64,000 nt of DNA, from the NCBI GenBank assembly GCA_937923605.1, contig CALDTY010000004.1:1-64000 (forward strand). Reading direction: 5' to 3'. The position numbers were made by a program, and so were the translations under genes. This stretch comes from Candidatus Absconditabacterales bacterium (lineage in GTDB: Bacteria; Patescibacteriota; Gracilibacteria; Absconditabacterales; Absconditicoccaceae). How positions within the stretch are numbered: the stretch's first letter is position 1; each line of letters begins with the position of its first letter. Below, piece by piece: positions 36,315 to 48,422 of this stretch. The notes under the pieces were generated by a model that saw only the letters and a program-made list of their open reading frames with translations, did not search any database and was not told where the DNA came from.

Positions 36315-37310
36315 TTATTTTATTTCATCTAAAGAGTCCACAGTATCGTGTCGCCTAGTTGTATCTCTTGGTCTCATGCCCAAGTCTTTAGTTCTGTATG
36401 TTTCTATATCTTTGTTGATATATCGCTCTCAGAAAAGTTGTTTAAACAGAAGGTATTTCTGTAGAAGTACTGGATCTTCTCTAGCGATTGCCAATAAAGG
36501 GACCTGATGATTTATCCACGCATTTCAAAATTCAGCTATTTCTTCAAAAGTGTTAGTCTGTGCATATATGCTTATCATATTATCGTTTCTAAAAGAATTT
36601 CTTTTTTGGTTTTCAGACTGCCAAGAGAGACTATAAAATTTTAACGATCGATCATTCATTCAAAATGACAGATCTCATCGCTCTTTGTATTGCTTATTTT
36701 TTTCACTAAATGGATCATCTATAACTCAAAGATCAAGTATATGCATCAATTCATGAGTAATAATTTCGAACAATTCTACTAGATCTCTCATGTCATATGT
36801 ATTAATCAATACATTTCTCCATCATGCTTTTCACCTAGTAATATCTACGCTATCTTTATTAAAAGTAATAGAAGATAAGGTTGTGCGAATTGTGGATACA
36901 TCTTCAAGCAGTATATTGTCATCAATCTGAGTTATGATGTAGACACTAAATACTGTGAAGTTGTATAATTCTCTAAGAGTAAAGTTGTGATCCATTTTCA
37001 TTCTATCACAGATGTCATCATAGTTTCAACAAATTTCTTTTAGACGCACTCAATAGTCTTTTTCTTGAAGATCTGTATATGCCGTTCCTCATTCTAAAAT
37101 ATCCTGGGTTCGAACATCTAGCTTCATATCTATTACAGTGGTATCTACATCTGACATTACACGAAAAAACGGAATATCTCGGTGTTTATCATCTAGACGA
37201 CGATCATTTCACTGTTCAAAAGAATCTTGTTGAACAAAAAAGTATCATCCTCATATGGCCAAGAGAAATAAAAGCGTAAGTCGCGATGTGCGGAATAAGT
37301 ATTTTTTCAT
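36315..37310 (-). CDS. Secreted putative zinc metallopeptidase (HExxH), paralogue
   Basis: MKKYLFRTSRLTLLFLLAIGGGYFFVQQ...LVELFEIITHELMHILDLGVIDDPFSEKNKQYKERGDLSFGMNDRSLKFYSLS... Confidence 0.65.
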
Positions 37311-37452
37311 ATTGAACTTAAATAAAAATGGTTCAGATTATATATAGTTAATTATAAATTAATTATTCAAATTTGTCAAAAAAATCTTCTTAACCTTGCA
37401 TTTATTATGGAATTTGATATATATGGCTTTGCTTCTGATAAGCATGCAATTT

Positions 37453-37526
<74 letters not shown>

Positions 37527-37633
37527 GATTAAATAATGGCACAACTGTAAGTACTTTAATTGTCTAGCCCTCAAGGCGCTTAGAGTGATAAAGATGAGAA
37601 GGAGATTAAAGATTCACACAACCGTAAGTATAT

Positions 37634-37710
37634 AGGCGCGTAGCTCAGGCGGTTAGAGCGCATCTCTGATAAGGATGAGGTCGGTGGTTCGAGTCCACCC
37701 GTGCCTACCA
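37634..37710 (+). tRNA. tRNA-Ile (GAT), CCA encoded
   Basis: AGGCGCGTAGCTCAGGCGGTTAGAGCGCATCTCTGATAAGGATGAGGTCGGTGGTTCGAGTCCACCCGTGCCTACCA. Confidence 0.93.
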
Positions 37711-37726
37711 TAAAGGTAGTAAGTAT

Positions 37727-37798
37727 GCCAGTGTAGCTCAGGGGTAGAGCAGAAGCCTGAAAAGCTTTGTGTCGGTGGTTCAAATCCGCCCACTGGCA
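37727..37798 (+). tRNA. tRNA-Phe (GAA)
   Basis: GCCAGTGTAGCTCAGGGGTAGAGCAGAAGCCTGAAAAGCTTTGTGTCGGTGGTTCAAATCCGCCCACTGGCA; loop CTGAAAA. Confidence 0.88.
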
Positions 37799-37932
37799 AA
37801 TCTAGAAAATTACAATTATTATTATACAGGTAAAAACAAGTCTCTACTGAGGCTTGTTTTTTCATATGAAATTCTTTTATTCTTAACTAAGATCATATAT
37901 AAGGTTTGTATTTTTACTTTTCTCAAGAAAAT

Positions 37933-39639
37933 ATGGATAACATTCACATGACTTCCTCATCTTTGCAAAAAGAACATTATGATGTGTATCAACATTTCTT
38001 TGCAAAACATGACCTGGTGCTATCGTTGCCTCAAACATTTGATCGGGGATATAGTTGAAATGTAGAGTTTGATTCTATAGTTCAAGTAAAACAAAAATTG
38101 CCTACAAAGATGTATTTATGAGTAACTTTTGAGTGAGAAAAATGATTTATATTAGACGAAGCAACTCTTTATGATTTCCAAAACAGATGCTTTGAAAAGA
38201 ATTTGTTCTCTGATTTGTATCAGTGAAGTATAAGTGAAAATATAGTCAACGTAATTGAATCTTTTTTTAAGAAAGTGTGATTATCTTGAGTAAAAGTATC
38301 TATTTTATCAGAATTTCGTAGATGAGAATGATCGTGATTTTCTAGCACTCTATCGACATTATTTGCCTTATTTATGTTTGTATATACACATAACGTGAAT
38401 CCAGATAAACTATCGAAAAAAGAAGTCCTATGAATTTGGAAAGTAGCACTTACAATCGAATCCAAGGCTTTCTGATTGAATCATCATGTATGATGATTTT
38501 TGCCTTATGTGTCTTTAATTAATTCAGACTTCCCTCAGGCTTATTGTGGATGAAGTATATTTGAAAACGACAGATTCCAGCTTTCTTCTCAAGTGTTTAA
38601 AGATAAGATTATAGATTTCAAAAGTTTTTCATTCACCGATGATTTTTCTCGTATTTGATTAGACTTGTGAATTATCGATACAAATCAAACCTATTTGCCA
38701 AGATTGAAAAAGATTTGACATCAACGTAAAGAATCATCATTTACCTTTTTGAATAATGTTATTAGTAATGTTAAAGAGATTAAACCTAGCCTATATTTAT
38801 CTGAAATTTATAAGTATCACCAAACGTTTTTTGTTGAGATGTTTTTGAGATACCTCCAGAAGCCTGATAAAACAAGTATAGATAGACTTATTTCCTCACT
38901 AAAGAAGTTAGAACTCCCAACACAATTAACATTCAATAGTCAGTCGGCTTATGATCAAACACTACCAGGAAAGTTTGATAAAATTGCCTTTATCCCTTTA
39001 TCGCCAGACAGGTGAGAGTGAAGATTCTTGTGTATTTCAAAAAAATGATGACTAAAGAAGGTTGCAAAGTCATTCATTAACCACTTAAAAGAGAAAACAT
39101 GACGAGAAATTAGCTTTTCATATTCCAATTGGAGAGATTGAACACAGTATTGATGATGAAAGATTGAACAATTTTTATGAAAGAAGATATATTCAGATTA
39201 TATAAAGAAAGGGACAGTTATTTATACTAGTATAGAATGAGAGAAGAAGATTGTGTCAATAACTGACGCTATCAAGATGACATCACGTTGATTTCTTTTA
39301 GATGGAATATCTAAAAAGATATACTTTGACTGAGAGAGACTGACATCGAAAGATCTAGTATCTCAGAGCACTACTGTAGACTTGCTCCTTATGTTATTTG
39401 ATAATCTTAATCAAGATATTCCAAACACATTACTTGAACGCTCTAGTTATTCTAGAAATAAAAATGAAATGTTAAGTAAAGTTATATTGCCTTTTAAGAA
39501 ATTTGTTGAGCTAAAAACAAAGAAAAAATTATCTCTAGACTGCACATGATGATTATACGATTTCATGATTCGCATGGGACAAACCGATATTCCATTTAGT
39601 CGTATATCAAGAGTGGGAGAGAGTATAGCTATCAGCTAA
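37933..39639 (+). CDS. Conserved hypothetical; possible GHMP-kinase-like N-terminal region
   Basis: 568-aa frame; LSGVKVSILSEFRRGEGSGFSSTLSTLFALFMFV resembles a GHMP kinase glycine-rich motif; weak. Confidence 0.55.
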
Positions 39640-39704
39640 TCTCCAAGAAAAAAAACGCAGCTTGGTGATATGCTACGTTATTGAGATTGAGTAAAAAAAA
39701 TATT

Positions 39705-39806
39705 TTAACTTTTCCATTTTTTTATATTTCTATCAAGATTATGTGCAAGATCATAGAGTCTTTGTCGCTTTTCAAATAATTTTTTCTTTGCGTCCATCTT
39801 GTCCAT
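39705..39806 (-). CDS. Possible small basic protein (33 aa)
   Basis: MDKMDAKKKLFEKRQRLYDLAHNLDRNIKKWKS*; tandem with no clear homologue. Confidence 0.3.
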   Translation of the reverse strand: MDKMDAKKKLFEKRQRLYDLAHNLDRNIKKWKS

Positions 39807-39917
39807 ATCTTAGTTGTGTTTATACTTCCATATTTATTCCAAAAAAAATAGCAAACTTTGTTTGATTTTCACTTGCAAAATCTATCAACTTGTTTAAATA
39901 TACATCTGTTTAGCAAA

Positions 39918-40015
39918 AGTCTCGATCGAAGTCTGAAGGTCCCTAATGTTGGAAACCGCAGTGAGAAACTACGCTAACCCCATATTATCTTTGTTGATTT
40001 GCGAGAAGCAAAACG
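39918..40015. other. GC-enriched noncoding segment, candidate structured RNA or tuf leader
   Basis: gtctcgatcgaagtctgaaggtccctaatgttggaaaccgcagtgagaaactacgctaacccc...gatttgcgagaagcaaaacgac is clearly GC-richer than flanks and has no ORF. Confidence 0.4.
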
Positions 40016-40079
40016 ACACTATTTTTTTTGGGAAAAACAATAATTGTTATTATGTTATTTATTTATTACTATATTTGAT

Positions 40080-41255
40080 ATGTCTAAACCACACGTTAAT
40101 GTAGGTACTATTGGTCATGTAGATCATGGTAAAACTACAACCACAGCTGCTATTTGTGCAGTACTTGCTACTAAGTGATTCGCTAAGGATTTAGGATTCG
40201 GGAACATTGACAAGGCGCCTGAGGAAAGAGAAAGAGGTATTACTATTAACACTGCTCATGTAGAGTATGAAACAGAAAATAGACATTACGCGCATATTGA
40301 CTGTCCTTGACATGCTGATTATGTTAAGAATATGATTGTTGGTGCCGCTCAAATGGATGGTGGTATATTGGTAGTATCTGCTGCTGATTGACCAATGCCT
40401 CAAACGAGAGAACATATTTTGCTTGCTAAGCAAGTAAATGTACCTAAGTTGGTAGTCTTCTTGAATAAGTGTGATATGGTTGATGATGCTGACATGTTAG
40501 AATTGGTAGAAGAAGAAATTAGAGATCTTCTTACACAATATGACTTCCCTGGAGACGAAATCCCTATTATTAGAGGATCTGCACTTAAGGCTGGTGAAAA
40601 TCCAACTGATGAAGCTGGTGATGCTAAATGTATTTGGGACCTTATGGAGCAATTGGATACATATGTACCAATTCCTGAAAGAGAAACTTCAAAACCATTC
40701 TTGATGCCTGTTGAAGATGTATTCTCTATTAAAGGTAGAGGTACTGTAGTGACTGGTAGAATTGAGACTGGAGTAATTAAGATTAATGATGATATAGAAA
40801 TAGTTGGACTGTCTGACGAACCTACACCTACAACTATTACTGGTGTTGAAATGTTCCATAAACAATTTGAACAAGGTGAGGCTGGTATGAATTGTGGTCT
40901 TCTTCTTAGAGGTATTGAAAAAGATGCTGTACAAAGAGGTCAAGTATTGGCTGCGCCATGAACAGTAACTCCTCATAAGAAATTTGAAGCTGAAGTATAT
41001 GTATTGAAGAAAGAAGAGGGTGGTAGACATACTCCGTTTATGTCATGATATAAACCACAATTCTTTATTAGAACAACTGACGTAACTGGAACTGTAGAGT
41101 TGCCTGCTGGAACAGAAATGATTATGCCATGAGATAATGCAAAGATGATTGTTGATCTTATCTATAAAGTTGCTATGGACGAAGGTCTAAGATTTGCGAT
41201 TAGAGAAGGTGGTAGAACTGTGGGTGCCTGAGTAGTTACAAAAGTAATTGAATAA
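40080..41255 (+). CDS. tuf: Elongation factor Tu
   Basis: [104 protein letters not shown]... Confidence 0.98.
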
Positions 41256-41275
41256 TTTAAATATATATAGCGGGG

Positions 41276-41313
41276 AAAGACGATCGATCTTATTTAAGAT
41301 CGGTTGTCTTTTT
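41276..41313 (+). terminator. Terminator-like hairpin after tuf
   Basis: aaagacgatcgatcttatttaagatcggttgtcttttt. Confidence 0.75.
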
Positions 41314-41366
41314 ATCCCATATATAGAACTTTAACACTCAATCTTTACTTATTTCATGTTTCACGT

Positions 41367-41693
41367 ATGTCTGATTGAAAAAAAACAACTCCAAAGCTTA
41401 GAATTAAGCTCAAAAGTTATGACTTAAAAATGTTAGAAAATTCTGTTACAAAGATTTTATGACTTTTGATAAAATCTTGAGCTTCAGTAAAGGGTCCAAT
41501 TCCTTTGCCGAAGAAGATGAAGAAGTATACAGTGATTAAGTCTCACTTTGTGTACAAGGATTCTAGGGATCAATACGAGAGAATCACGTACGCTAGACTT
41601 ATAGATGTAGTTGAAACATGAACTAAGACGGTTGAGTATTTACAAAACCTATCTATCCCAGTTGGGGTTAGTGTTGAGGTGAGAGTATATTAA
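41367..41693 (+). CDS. rpsJ: 30S ribosomal protein S10
   Basis: [76 protein letters not shown]. Confidence 0.95.
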
Positions 41694-41755
41694 TTTGTTT
41701 GCACCCTTGAGCTTCGAGGCTCTGCTTGAGTATTTATTTGCTAATTTAAGAAGCG

Positions 41756-42349
41756 ATGTTAACCACAAGATGATGACTAATTGTCAAAAAACAAGAAATG
41801 ACAAGAGTTTGGAATGAAGATAGAATGGTGCCAGTCACTATTTTAGCTGTTCCTGAACAAACTATTTTGAGACACAAGACAGTTGAAAAGGATGGATATT
41901 CTGCAATTGTGATTGGTGCTGATAAAAAAAGAACTGGAAAATATGGAAAAAGTGTAGAATTTAAAGTGTCGGAAGATGACTTAGCAAGTTATCCAGTATG
42001 ATCTGTTCTAAATGCAGAAGTGCTCAAAGATGTTGCTACAGTTAGGGTTGTCTGAATTTCAAAATGAAAGTGATTTCAAGGTTGAATGAAGAGGCATAAT
42101 TTCTGATGATGACCTAAAACTCATGGATCTAAGTTCCATAGAGCGCTAGGATCTACAGGTAATAGAAAGCCAAGAAGAACTCTAAAAGGTCAAAAGATGG
42201 CTTGACATATGGGAGATGAGACAATTACTCTTAAGTCTGTGCCAGTTATCTCATTTGAGATGATCAATGAACAACAGGTTGTTATATTGAAGTGATCAGT
42301 TCCTTGAGCATATCACACATATCTGGAACTATTGGTTACTGAAAAATAA
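41756..42349 (+). CDS. rplC: 50S ribosomal protein L3
   Basis: ..[56 protein letters not shown]; multiple Gly=TGA. Confidence 0.95.
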
Positions 42350-42374
42350 TCTTCTTATTTATTAATTCCCAAAA

Positions 42375-43013
42375 ATGAGCTATTCTTATGAAATACTAGA
42401 TATGAAAGGAAAGAAGGTAGGAGATCAAAAGATGTCCAAAGATCTTTTTTCTGACGAAATAATTAATGAAGGGTTAGTACATGAATATGTTGTTATGTAC
42501 CTTTCAAATCAACGTCAAGCAACTGCGCATACAAAAACAAGATCTGAAGTTCGTAGATCATGAAGAAAATTGTATAGACAAAAATGAACCTGAAATGCGA
42601 GAGTAGGTGATGCTTGATCTCCAATTAGAAGAAAATGATGAGTGGCGTTTGGTCCTAGAAACGAAAGAAATTGGACAAAAAACATGAACTCTAAAATGAA
42701 AAACAGAGCGCTAAGAAGTGCTCTAGCGTTAAAAGCTAAATCAGAAAGATTGTTTTGACTAGATAAATTAGAGCTATCTGAGATTAAGACAAAAGTAGTT
42801 GTAGACTCATTGGATAGTATGAAGTTGTGAGGACAGAAATTGTTGGTTGTTCTTCCAGAAAAAGTAGAAATTGCTGCTAAATCTATGAACAATATTGCTT
42901 GAGTGAGATATACTACAAGTGCACAATTGAATCCATATGATCTTATGTCATTCAAAAATGCTTTATTTGTAGCTGATGCTTTTGATAAAGTTGAACAAAG
43001 ATTAACTAAATAA
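42375..43013 (+). CDS. rplD: 50S ribosomal protein L4
   Basis: ..YLSNQRQATAHTKTRSEVRRSGRKLYRQKGTGNARVGDAGSPIRRKGGVAFGPRNERNWTKNMNSKMKNRALRSALALKA. Confidence 0.94.
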
Positions 43014-43036
43014 TACTTTATAATTTATGTTTACCA

Positions 43037-43381
43037 ATGAAAAGACGAGATTCTATTAAGAAAAGGAGAGCAAAAACAGCAATTTCACCTAGAGCTCTAG
43101 GGAAGCTGACTCCTTATCAAATAATCGGTGCCCCTCTTATGACTGAGAAGGTATACAAGTTAGCAAACGATCTTAATACATATACATTTCGTGTTCATAA
43201 GGACGCAAATAAAAACGATATTAAGATTTCTTTATGAGTACTGTATGATGTGACTCCAAAGTCAGTTCGTGTAATGAATGTACCATATAAGTGAAGACTA
43301 CAGAGAAAACTTGTGAGAAGAGCATATAAGAAAGCTATTGTTACCCTGCACGAAGGTGATTCAATTGAGCTTGTTGGTTAG
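43037..43381 (+). CDS. rplW: 50S ribosomal protein L23
   Basis: ..IIGAPLMTEKVYKLANDLNTYTFRVHKDANKNDIKISLGVLYDVTPKSVRVMNV.. Confidence 0.93.
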
Positions 43382-43410
43382 AAAATATTTACATTGTTTA
43401 CACTTACCTA

Positions 43411-44259
43411 ATGGCAATTAAGACATATAAACCATTCACTCCATCAAGAAGGTATATGACCTGATATGATTTTTCTGATATCACTACTGATAAGCCTCAT
43501 AAGCCATTAACTACCTTTATTAAGTCGAAAGCTGGTAGAAATAATGCATGAAGAATCACAACTAGACATAGATGATGAGGACATAAGAGAATGTATAGAA
43601 TGATAGATTTCCGCAGACGAGATAAACTTAATGTTCCGGCAAAGGTTGCTACTATTGAGTATGATCCATATAGAACATGTAGAATTGCTTTATTGCACTA
43701 TCTTGATTGAGAAAAAAGATATGTATTGGCATGGAAAAATATAAATGTATGAGATATGATCGCTACTTGAGATGAAGCATTATTAAAACCATGAAACAGA
43801 AAGCAACTAAAAAATATACCAGATGGATTTACTGTATATAATTTGGAAGTAACTCCTCAAACTAAAGGGAAATTGGTAAGAAGTGCTGGTTCGTATGCTA
43901 CTATTACCGGTAAAGATGAGGAAAATGGTATGATATATGTAAAGTTGCAGTCATGAGAAGTAAGATTGTTTCATGAACACTGTTGGGCCACTATAGGTGC
44001 TTTAGGGAATGATGAACATAAAAACATAGTCATTTGAAAAGCATGAAGATCTAGATGGATGGGAAGAAGACCAGAAGTAAGAGGTAAGGTGATGAATCCT
44101 GTAGATCATCCACATGGATGATGAGAGTGAGCAACAGATCTTGCTATGAACCCAAAGGCATTTAATGGTAGATGAGTGTCTCCAGGTAAGAAGACTAGAA
44201 AGAAGAAAAAATGGTCAGATAGATTTATTGTTACTAAGAGAAAGACGAGATTTAAATAA
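43411..44259 (+). CDS. rplB: 50S ribosomal protein L2
   Basis: [33 protein letters not shown]...[28 protein letters not shown]...[13 protein letters not shown]. Confidence 0.97.
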
Positions 44260-44283
44260 TATGCTTTTACATTTAATTAGATT

Positions 44284-44541
44284 ATGGCTAGATCACTGAA
44301 AAAATGATTCCGAGTTCATCCTAAATTGATGAAAAAGATTAAAAAGATGAATGATTCGGGAGAAAAAAAAGTAATTAAGGTGTGGGACAGAGCATCTCAA
44401 ATTCTTCCAGAGATGGTAGGATTCACTATAGCAGTTCACAATGGAAGACAATTTGTCTCTGTGTATATTAATGAAGAGATGATTGGACATAGATTATGAG
44501 AATTTGCTCCTACAAGAACATTTAGATGACATCCTTTCTAA
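44284..44541 (+). CDS. rpsS: 30S ribosomal protein S19
   Basis: [76 protein letters not shown]. Confidence 0.95.
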
Positions 44542-44587
44542 GGAATAATCATAGAAAGATTCAATTATTTAACTAATTACATACACC

Positions 44588-44932
44588 ATGTCTAATAAAA
44601 GTATGACAGCAACACTAAAATATGCGCTTATGTCTAGTAAAAAGCTAGGATTGGTTGCATCAATGGTAAAATGAAAATCTGTTCTTGAGGCAAGAAGATT
44701 TTTAACATTTCTACCTAAGAAAGCTTGAAAAACCTTGTTAAAACTCATTAATTCAGCAACTGCAAATGCTGAGAATAATTTGGATCTCAAAAAGGAAGAT
44801 CTATATATTGATACAATCAATGTTGGAAAAGGGCCTAAAATAAAGAGAGTTAGAGCTGTTGGTAGATGAAGAATGCATGGTTACGAACATCACAGAGCAT
44901 ATGTTTCTGTAAAATTATGAGTAAAAAAATAA
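44588..44932 (+). CDS. rplV: 50S ribosomal protein L22
   Basis: ..YALMSSKKLGLVASMVKGKSVLEARRFLTFLPKKAGKTLLKLINSATANAENNLDLKKEDLYIDTINVGKGPKIKRVRAVGRGRMHGYEHHRAYVSVKL. Confidence 0.93.
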
Positions 44933-45024
44933 AAAAATCGTTTAGAGTTTAGAATCAGACATTATGTAATATAGTTTCTGACTCTAAATTCTGACTCATT
45001 ACCTTTATACTTTAAATTTGCTAT

Positions 45025-45699
45025 ATGTGATCAAAAATCGACCCAAGAGGGCATAGAATATGAATCATGAAAAATCGACCATGTGAATGGTATAGTCATT
45101 CTCAAAATCAATCTTCTAAATTTTTCGTTGAGGATATAAAGATAAGAGAATTGATTGAAACTCATTATTTCAGATCTGCAATTGCTAAAGTAGTGATTAG
45201 AAAAACTGATAAAGAATGAGAAGTAATTATCTTTACAGCGAAGCCTGCGTCTGTATTAGGTAGGGATGGAGTAAATTTGCAAAAGTTTGAGAAAAAACTT
45301 CATAAAATCACAAGAAGACTTTTTAAAGTAACGATTAAAGAAGTGAAGGTACCAGAATTGTCAGCAAAAATTATGGCTGAATTTGCATGTATACAAATGG
45401 AAAATAGAATGTCATATAGAAGAGTGGCAAAGAGTGTTTTACAGAAAGTTATGGAAAAGTGAGCAATATGAGTAAAAGTTCAAATAGCATGAAGATTAAA
45501 TTGAGCAGACATGTCTAGAAATGAAAAATTTACAGAAGGAAGAATACCACTTCAAACACTAAGAGCAGATATAGATTACCATTACACTACTGCTAAGACA
45601 AAATACTGAGTCTTATGAATTAAGGTTTGGATATGTATTTCTGAGAATATGCAGGCAGAAAAGAAATCAAGAAAACAAGAAGCAATGGAAAAACTATAG
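45025..45699 (+). CDS. rpsC: 30S ribosomal protein S3
   Basis: [99 protein letters not shown]. Confidence 0.95.
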
Positions 45700-45768
45700 A
45701 CAAGGTGTTACTTACTTAATGATTCTTCTGACACCAAACTCTTTATACCTTTATAAACCTACAACAAT

Positions 45769-46188
45769 ATGTTACTAGCACCAAATAAATGGAAATTTAG
45801 AAAGCAATTTAGATGAAGACTTAAATGAAAGTCTCATGTATGAAATTCAGTTGCTTACGGAGATCGATGACTAAAAGCTACTTCAGCTTGATACCTTACT
45901 AATAGACAATTAGAGTCTGCAAGAAAGGTAATAGTTAGGGTGACTAGAAAAGTATGAAAAATTTGGTTTAGAGTGTTTACAGATCTGCCATATACAAAAA
46001 AGGGACTTGAAATGCCAATGGGTAAGGGTAAGTGAGATGTTGATACATATAGAGTAAGAGTTAAGCCTTGAAAAATTATTTTTGAGATATCCGGTGTTGA
46101 TAGGGAAACTGCTGAAGAAGTCTTTAGACAAGCAACTTATAAATTACCCATCTCAACGAAACTTGTGTGAAAATGAGAGATAAAATAA
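45769..46188 (+). CDS. rplP: 50S ribosomal protein L16
   Basis: MLLAPNKWKFRKQFRGRLKGKSHVGNSVAYGDRGLKATSAGYLTNRQLESARKVIVRVTRKVGKIWFRVFTDLPYTKKGLEMPMGKGKGDVDTYR. Confidence 0.95.
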
Positions 46189-46223
46189 TACGCACCTATT
46201 TGATTTAATTCTAACAAATTATT

Positions 46224-46430
46224 ATGAAAAAATTAGAAATGAAAGATTTGATAAAAAAATCTTTTAAGGACTTAGTCGGTTTGAGAAACAAACTTAGAAG
46301 AGAGCTTTTTGATAATAAATTAAAAAATACAATGAGAGCGTTAAATCAAACTCATCTAATTACTTTAGGAAAAAGAAATATTGCTAGAATTAATACAGCA
46401 ATGACTAGTAAATCAAATTCTGAAAAATAG
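46224..46430 (+). CDS. rpmC: 50S ribosomal protein L29
   Basis: MKKLEMKDLIKKSFKDLVGLRNKLRRELFDNKLKNTMRALNQTHLITLGKRNIARINTAM; operon position. Confidence 0.9.
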   Translation: MKKLEMKDLIKKSFKDLVGLRNKLRRELFDNKLKNTMRALNQTHLITLGKRNIARINTAMTSKSNSEK

Positions 46431-46456
46431 TATTTTAATTTTTTGCCACCATTTCT

Positions 46457-46723
46457 ATGACAGTTATATGAGATAAAAATATCAAAGAGATTATCGGAAA
46501 GGTAGTAAGCGATAAGATGGCAAAAACTATTGTTGTCAGCGTTCCGATGGTAAAAGTTCATCCTTTGTACAAAAAAAGGTATACAAGACATAAGAAATAT
46601 TATGTACACGATGAAGATCAGTCTGCATGAATTTGAGATATGGTGAAGATAAGGGCAGATAGACCTAGAAGTAGACTAAAAAGATGGATACTTGTAGATG
46701 TCATCACTAAAGCTGCAGTATAA
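46457..46723 (+). CDS. rpsQ: 30S ribosomal protein S17
   Basis: ..IIGKVVSDKMAKTIVVSVPMVKVHPLYKKRYTRHKKYYVHDEDQSAGIGDMVKIRADRPRSRLKRWILVDVI. Confidence 0.94.
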
Positions 46724-46763
46724 TAAGCACAAAGTACTATTTATCATTTATATTCTTTAAACC

Positions 46764-47132
46764 ATGATTCAACAGGAATCTAGAGTAATTATAGCAGACA
46801 ATAGTTGAGCTAAAACCTGAAAGGTTATTAGAGTTCTCAAATGAAGTTGATCAAAGACTGCATCAGTTGGTGATAAAGTTGTTATTGCTATTAAAACTAC
46901 ATTACCAAGCTGAAGTATTGATAAAGGTTCAGTTCAATGGGCAGTTGTAGTGAGAGTGAGAAAAGAAGTTAGAAGAAATGATGGAACATATATTCGTTTT
47001 TCTGACAACGCTGTTGCACTTATAAATAAAACTTTGGATCCACTTGGTAAAAGAATATTTTGACCTGTTGCATGAGAATTGAGAGAGAAATGATTCAAAA
47101 AGATAGCTACTATGGCAGAAGAAGTGGTATAA
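46764..47132 (+). CDS. rplN: 50S ribosomal protein L14
   Basis: [82 protein letters not shown]. Confidence 0.95.
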
Positions 47133-47181
47133 TTCAAATATATTAGAATGCTTAATTATCTTATTAACCTTATTAATTATT

Positions 47182-47496
47182 ATGAAAAAGATTCAAACTT
47201 GAGATAAAGTTATAGTGATTGCATGAAAGTGGAAATGAACCACTTCTACAGTTTTGGCTATTGCTCCGAAAAAAGATGAAAGAAGATGACTATGGATCAC
47301 TGTAAAGTGAGTAAATATAGTCAAAAAAGCGAAGAGATGAGAATGATTTCAAGAGTTTGAAGCTCCGATTCATAGTTCAAATATCATGCTTCGAGATGAA
47401 AAGAGTTCATCTTGATCTAGAGTATGAGTTAGGTCAGATAAGAGTTGAAAAAAAGAAAGATTCTATAAAAAAAGTTGAAATGTTGTTAAAAAATAA
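47182..47496 (+). CDS. rplX: 50S ribosomal protein L24
   Basis: MKKIQTGDKVIVIAGKWKGTTSTVLAIAPKKDERRGLWITVKGVNIVKKAKRGEGFQEFEAPIHSSNIML. Confidence 0.93.
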
Positions 47497-47538
47497 TTCT
47501 AAAAACATATTCACTTAATTTACCTTTAAATTTACTAC

Positions 47539-48081
47539 ATGTCATTGTACGAAACATCAGTAAAGAATACTAAAAATCTTCAGGAAAAACTTGGTAAGAG
47601 TAACTTACACGAGGTTCCTAAGATTGATAAAGTTATTATTGCAATGTGAGTAGGTTCTCTTGCGACCAGGAAATGAGTAAAAGATTTTTCTGATTTAGAG
47701 GAAAATCTAAGAATGATAACTGGTCAACAACCTCAAATGATATTGTCTAAAAAATCTGTTTCTAACTTTAAACTTAGAGAAGGTATGCCGGCAATGTTGA
47801 AATGTACCTTGAGAGGTGAGAGAGCGTATGATTTCATTGAAAGAATGGTCTGATTCGTTCTTCCCAGAGTAAGAGATTTTGAAGGGCTTAATGTAAGGAA
47901 GTTTGATGGGATGTGAAATTATAACTTAGGATTGCCTTCACAAGCAGTATTTGGTGAATTGACTCCGGAAGATATAAAGACTCCAATGTGACTTCAAATA
48001 ACTTTAGCAACAACAGCTGATAACGATAAAGATTCAAAAGTATTCTTAGAATCATTGTGAATTATCTTTGCTAAAAAATAA
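47539..48081 (+). CDS. rplE: 50S ribosomal protein L5
   Basis: ..SNLHEVPKIDKVIIAMGVGSLATRKGVKDFSDLEENLRMITGQQPQMILSKKSVSNFKLREGMPAMLKCTLRGERAYDFIERMVG. Confidence 0.95.
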
Positions 48082-48124
48082 ATTTATAGAAAATACTTCA
48101 ACTTTATACCTTATACTTTAAAAA

Positions 48125-48385
48125 ATGGCTAGAAAAGCACTTATCGTAAAACATCAAAAACTTCTGAAACGTAGACAACGTATCTATGAAGAAATGAAAA
48201 AAGCTAAGGAAGAAGGAAGAGAGTATACACCTCCTAAGAATTGGAGACCAACTAAGTTCTATAATAGATGCCAAGCAACTTGAAAAACTAGATCATACAT
48301 GAGAGATTTTGGTGTATCAAGGCAAGCTTTTAGAAGGTATGCTAGAGAAGGAATAATAATGGGTGTAAGAAAATCATCTTGGTAA
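48125..48385 (+). CDS. rpsN: 30S ribosomal protein S14 (single Cys, zinc-independent type)
   Basis: MARKALIVKHQKLLKRRQRIYEEMKKAKEEG..NRCQATGKTRSYMRDFGVSRQAFRRYAREGIIMGVRKSSW. Confidence 0.95.
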
Positions 48386-48422
48386 AAAATATTAGAATTC
48401 TATTTTATGTTATGACTACACA

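Noticed and set aside
37580-37865. Minus ORFs MNHRHKAFQASALPLSYTGIL... and MKKQASVETCFYL...
   Set aside because: Antisense translations of the tRNA-Ile/tRNA-Phe genes, a classic spurious annotation.
39918-40015. SRP RNA assignment based on GTTGGAAACCGCAG
   Set aside because: Only a loose GGAA-loop resemblance; the conserved bacterial AGGTCCGGAAGGAAGCAGC core is not present, so left unassigned.
40191-41030. Minus ORFs antisense to tuf
   Set aside because: Shadow ORFs of a highly conserved gene.
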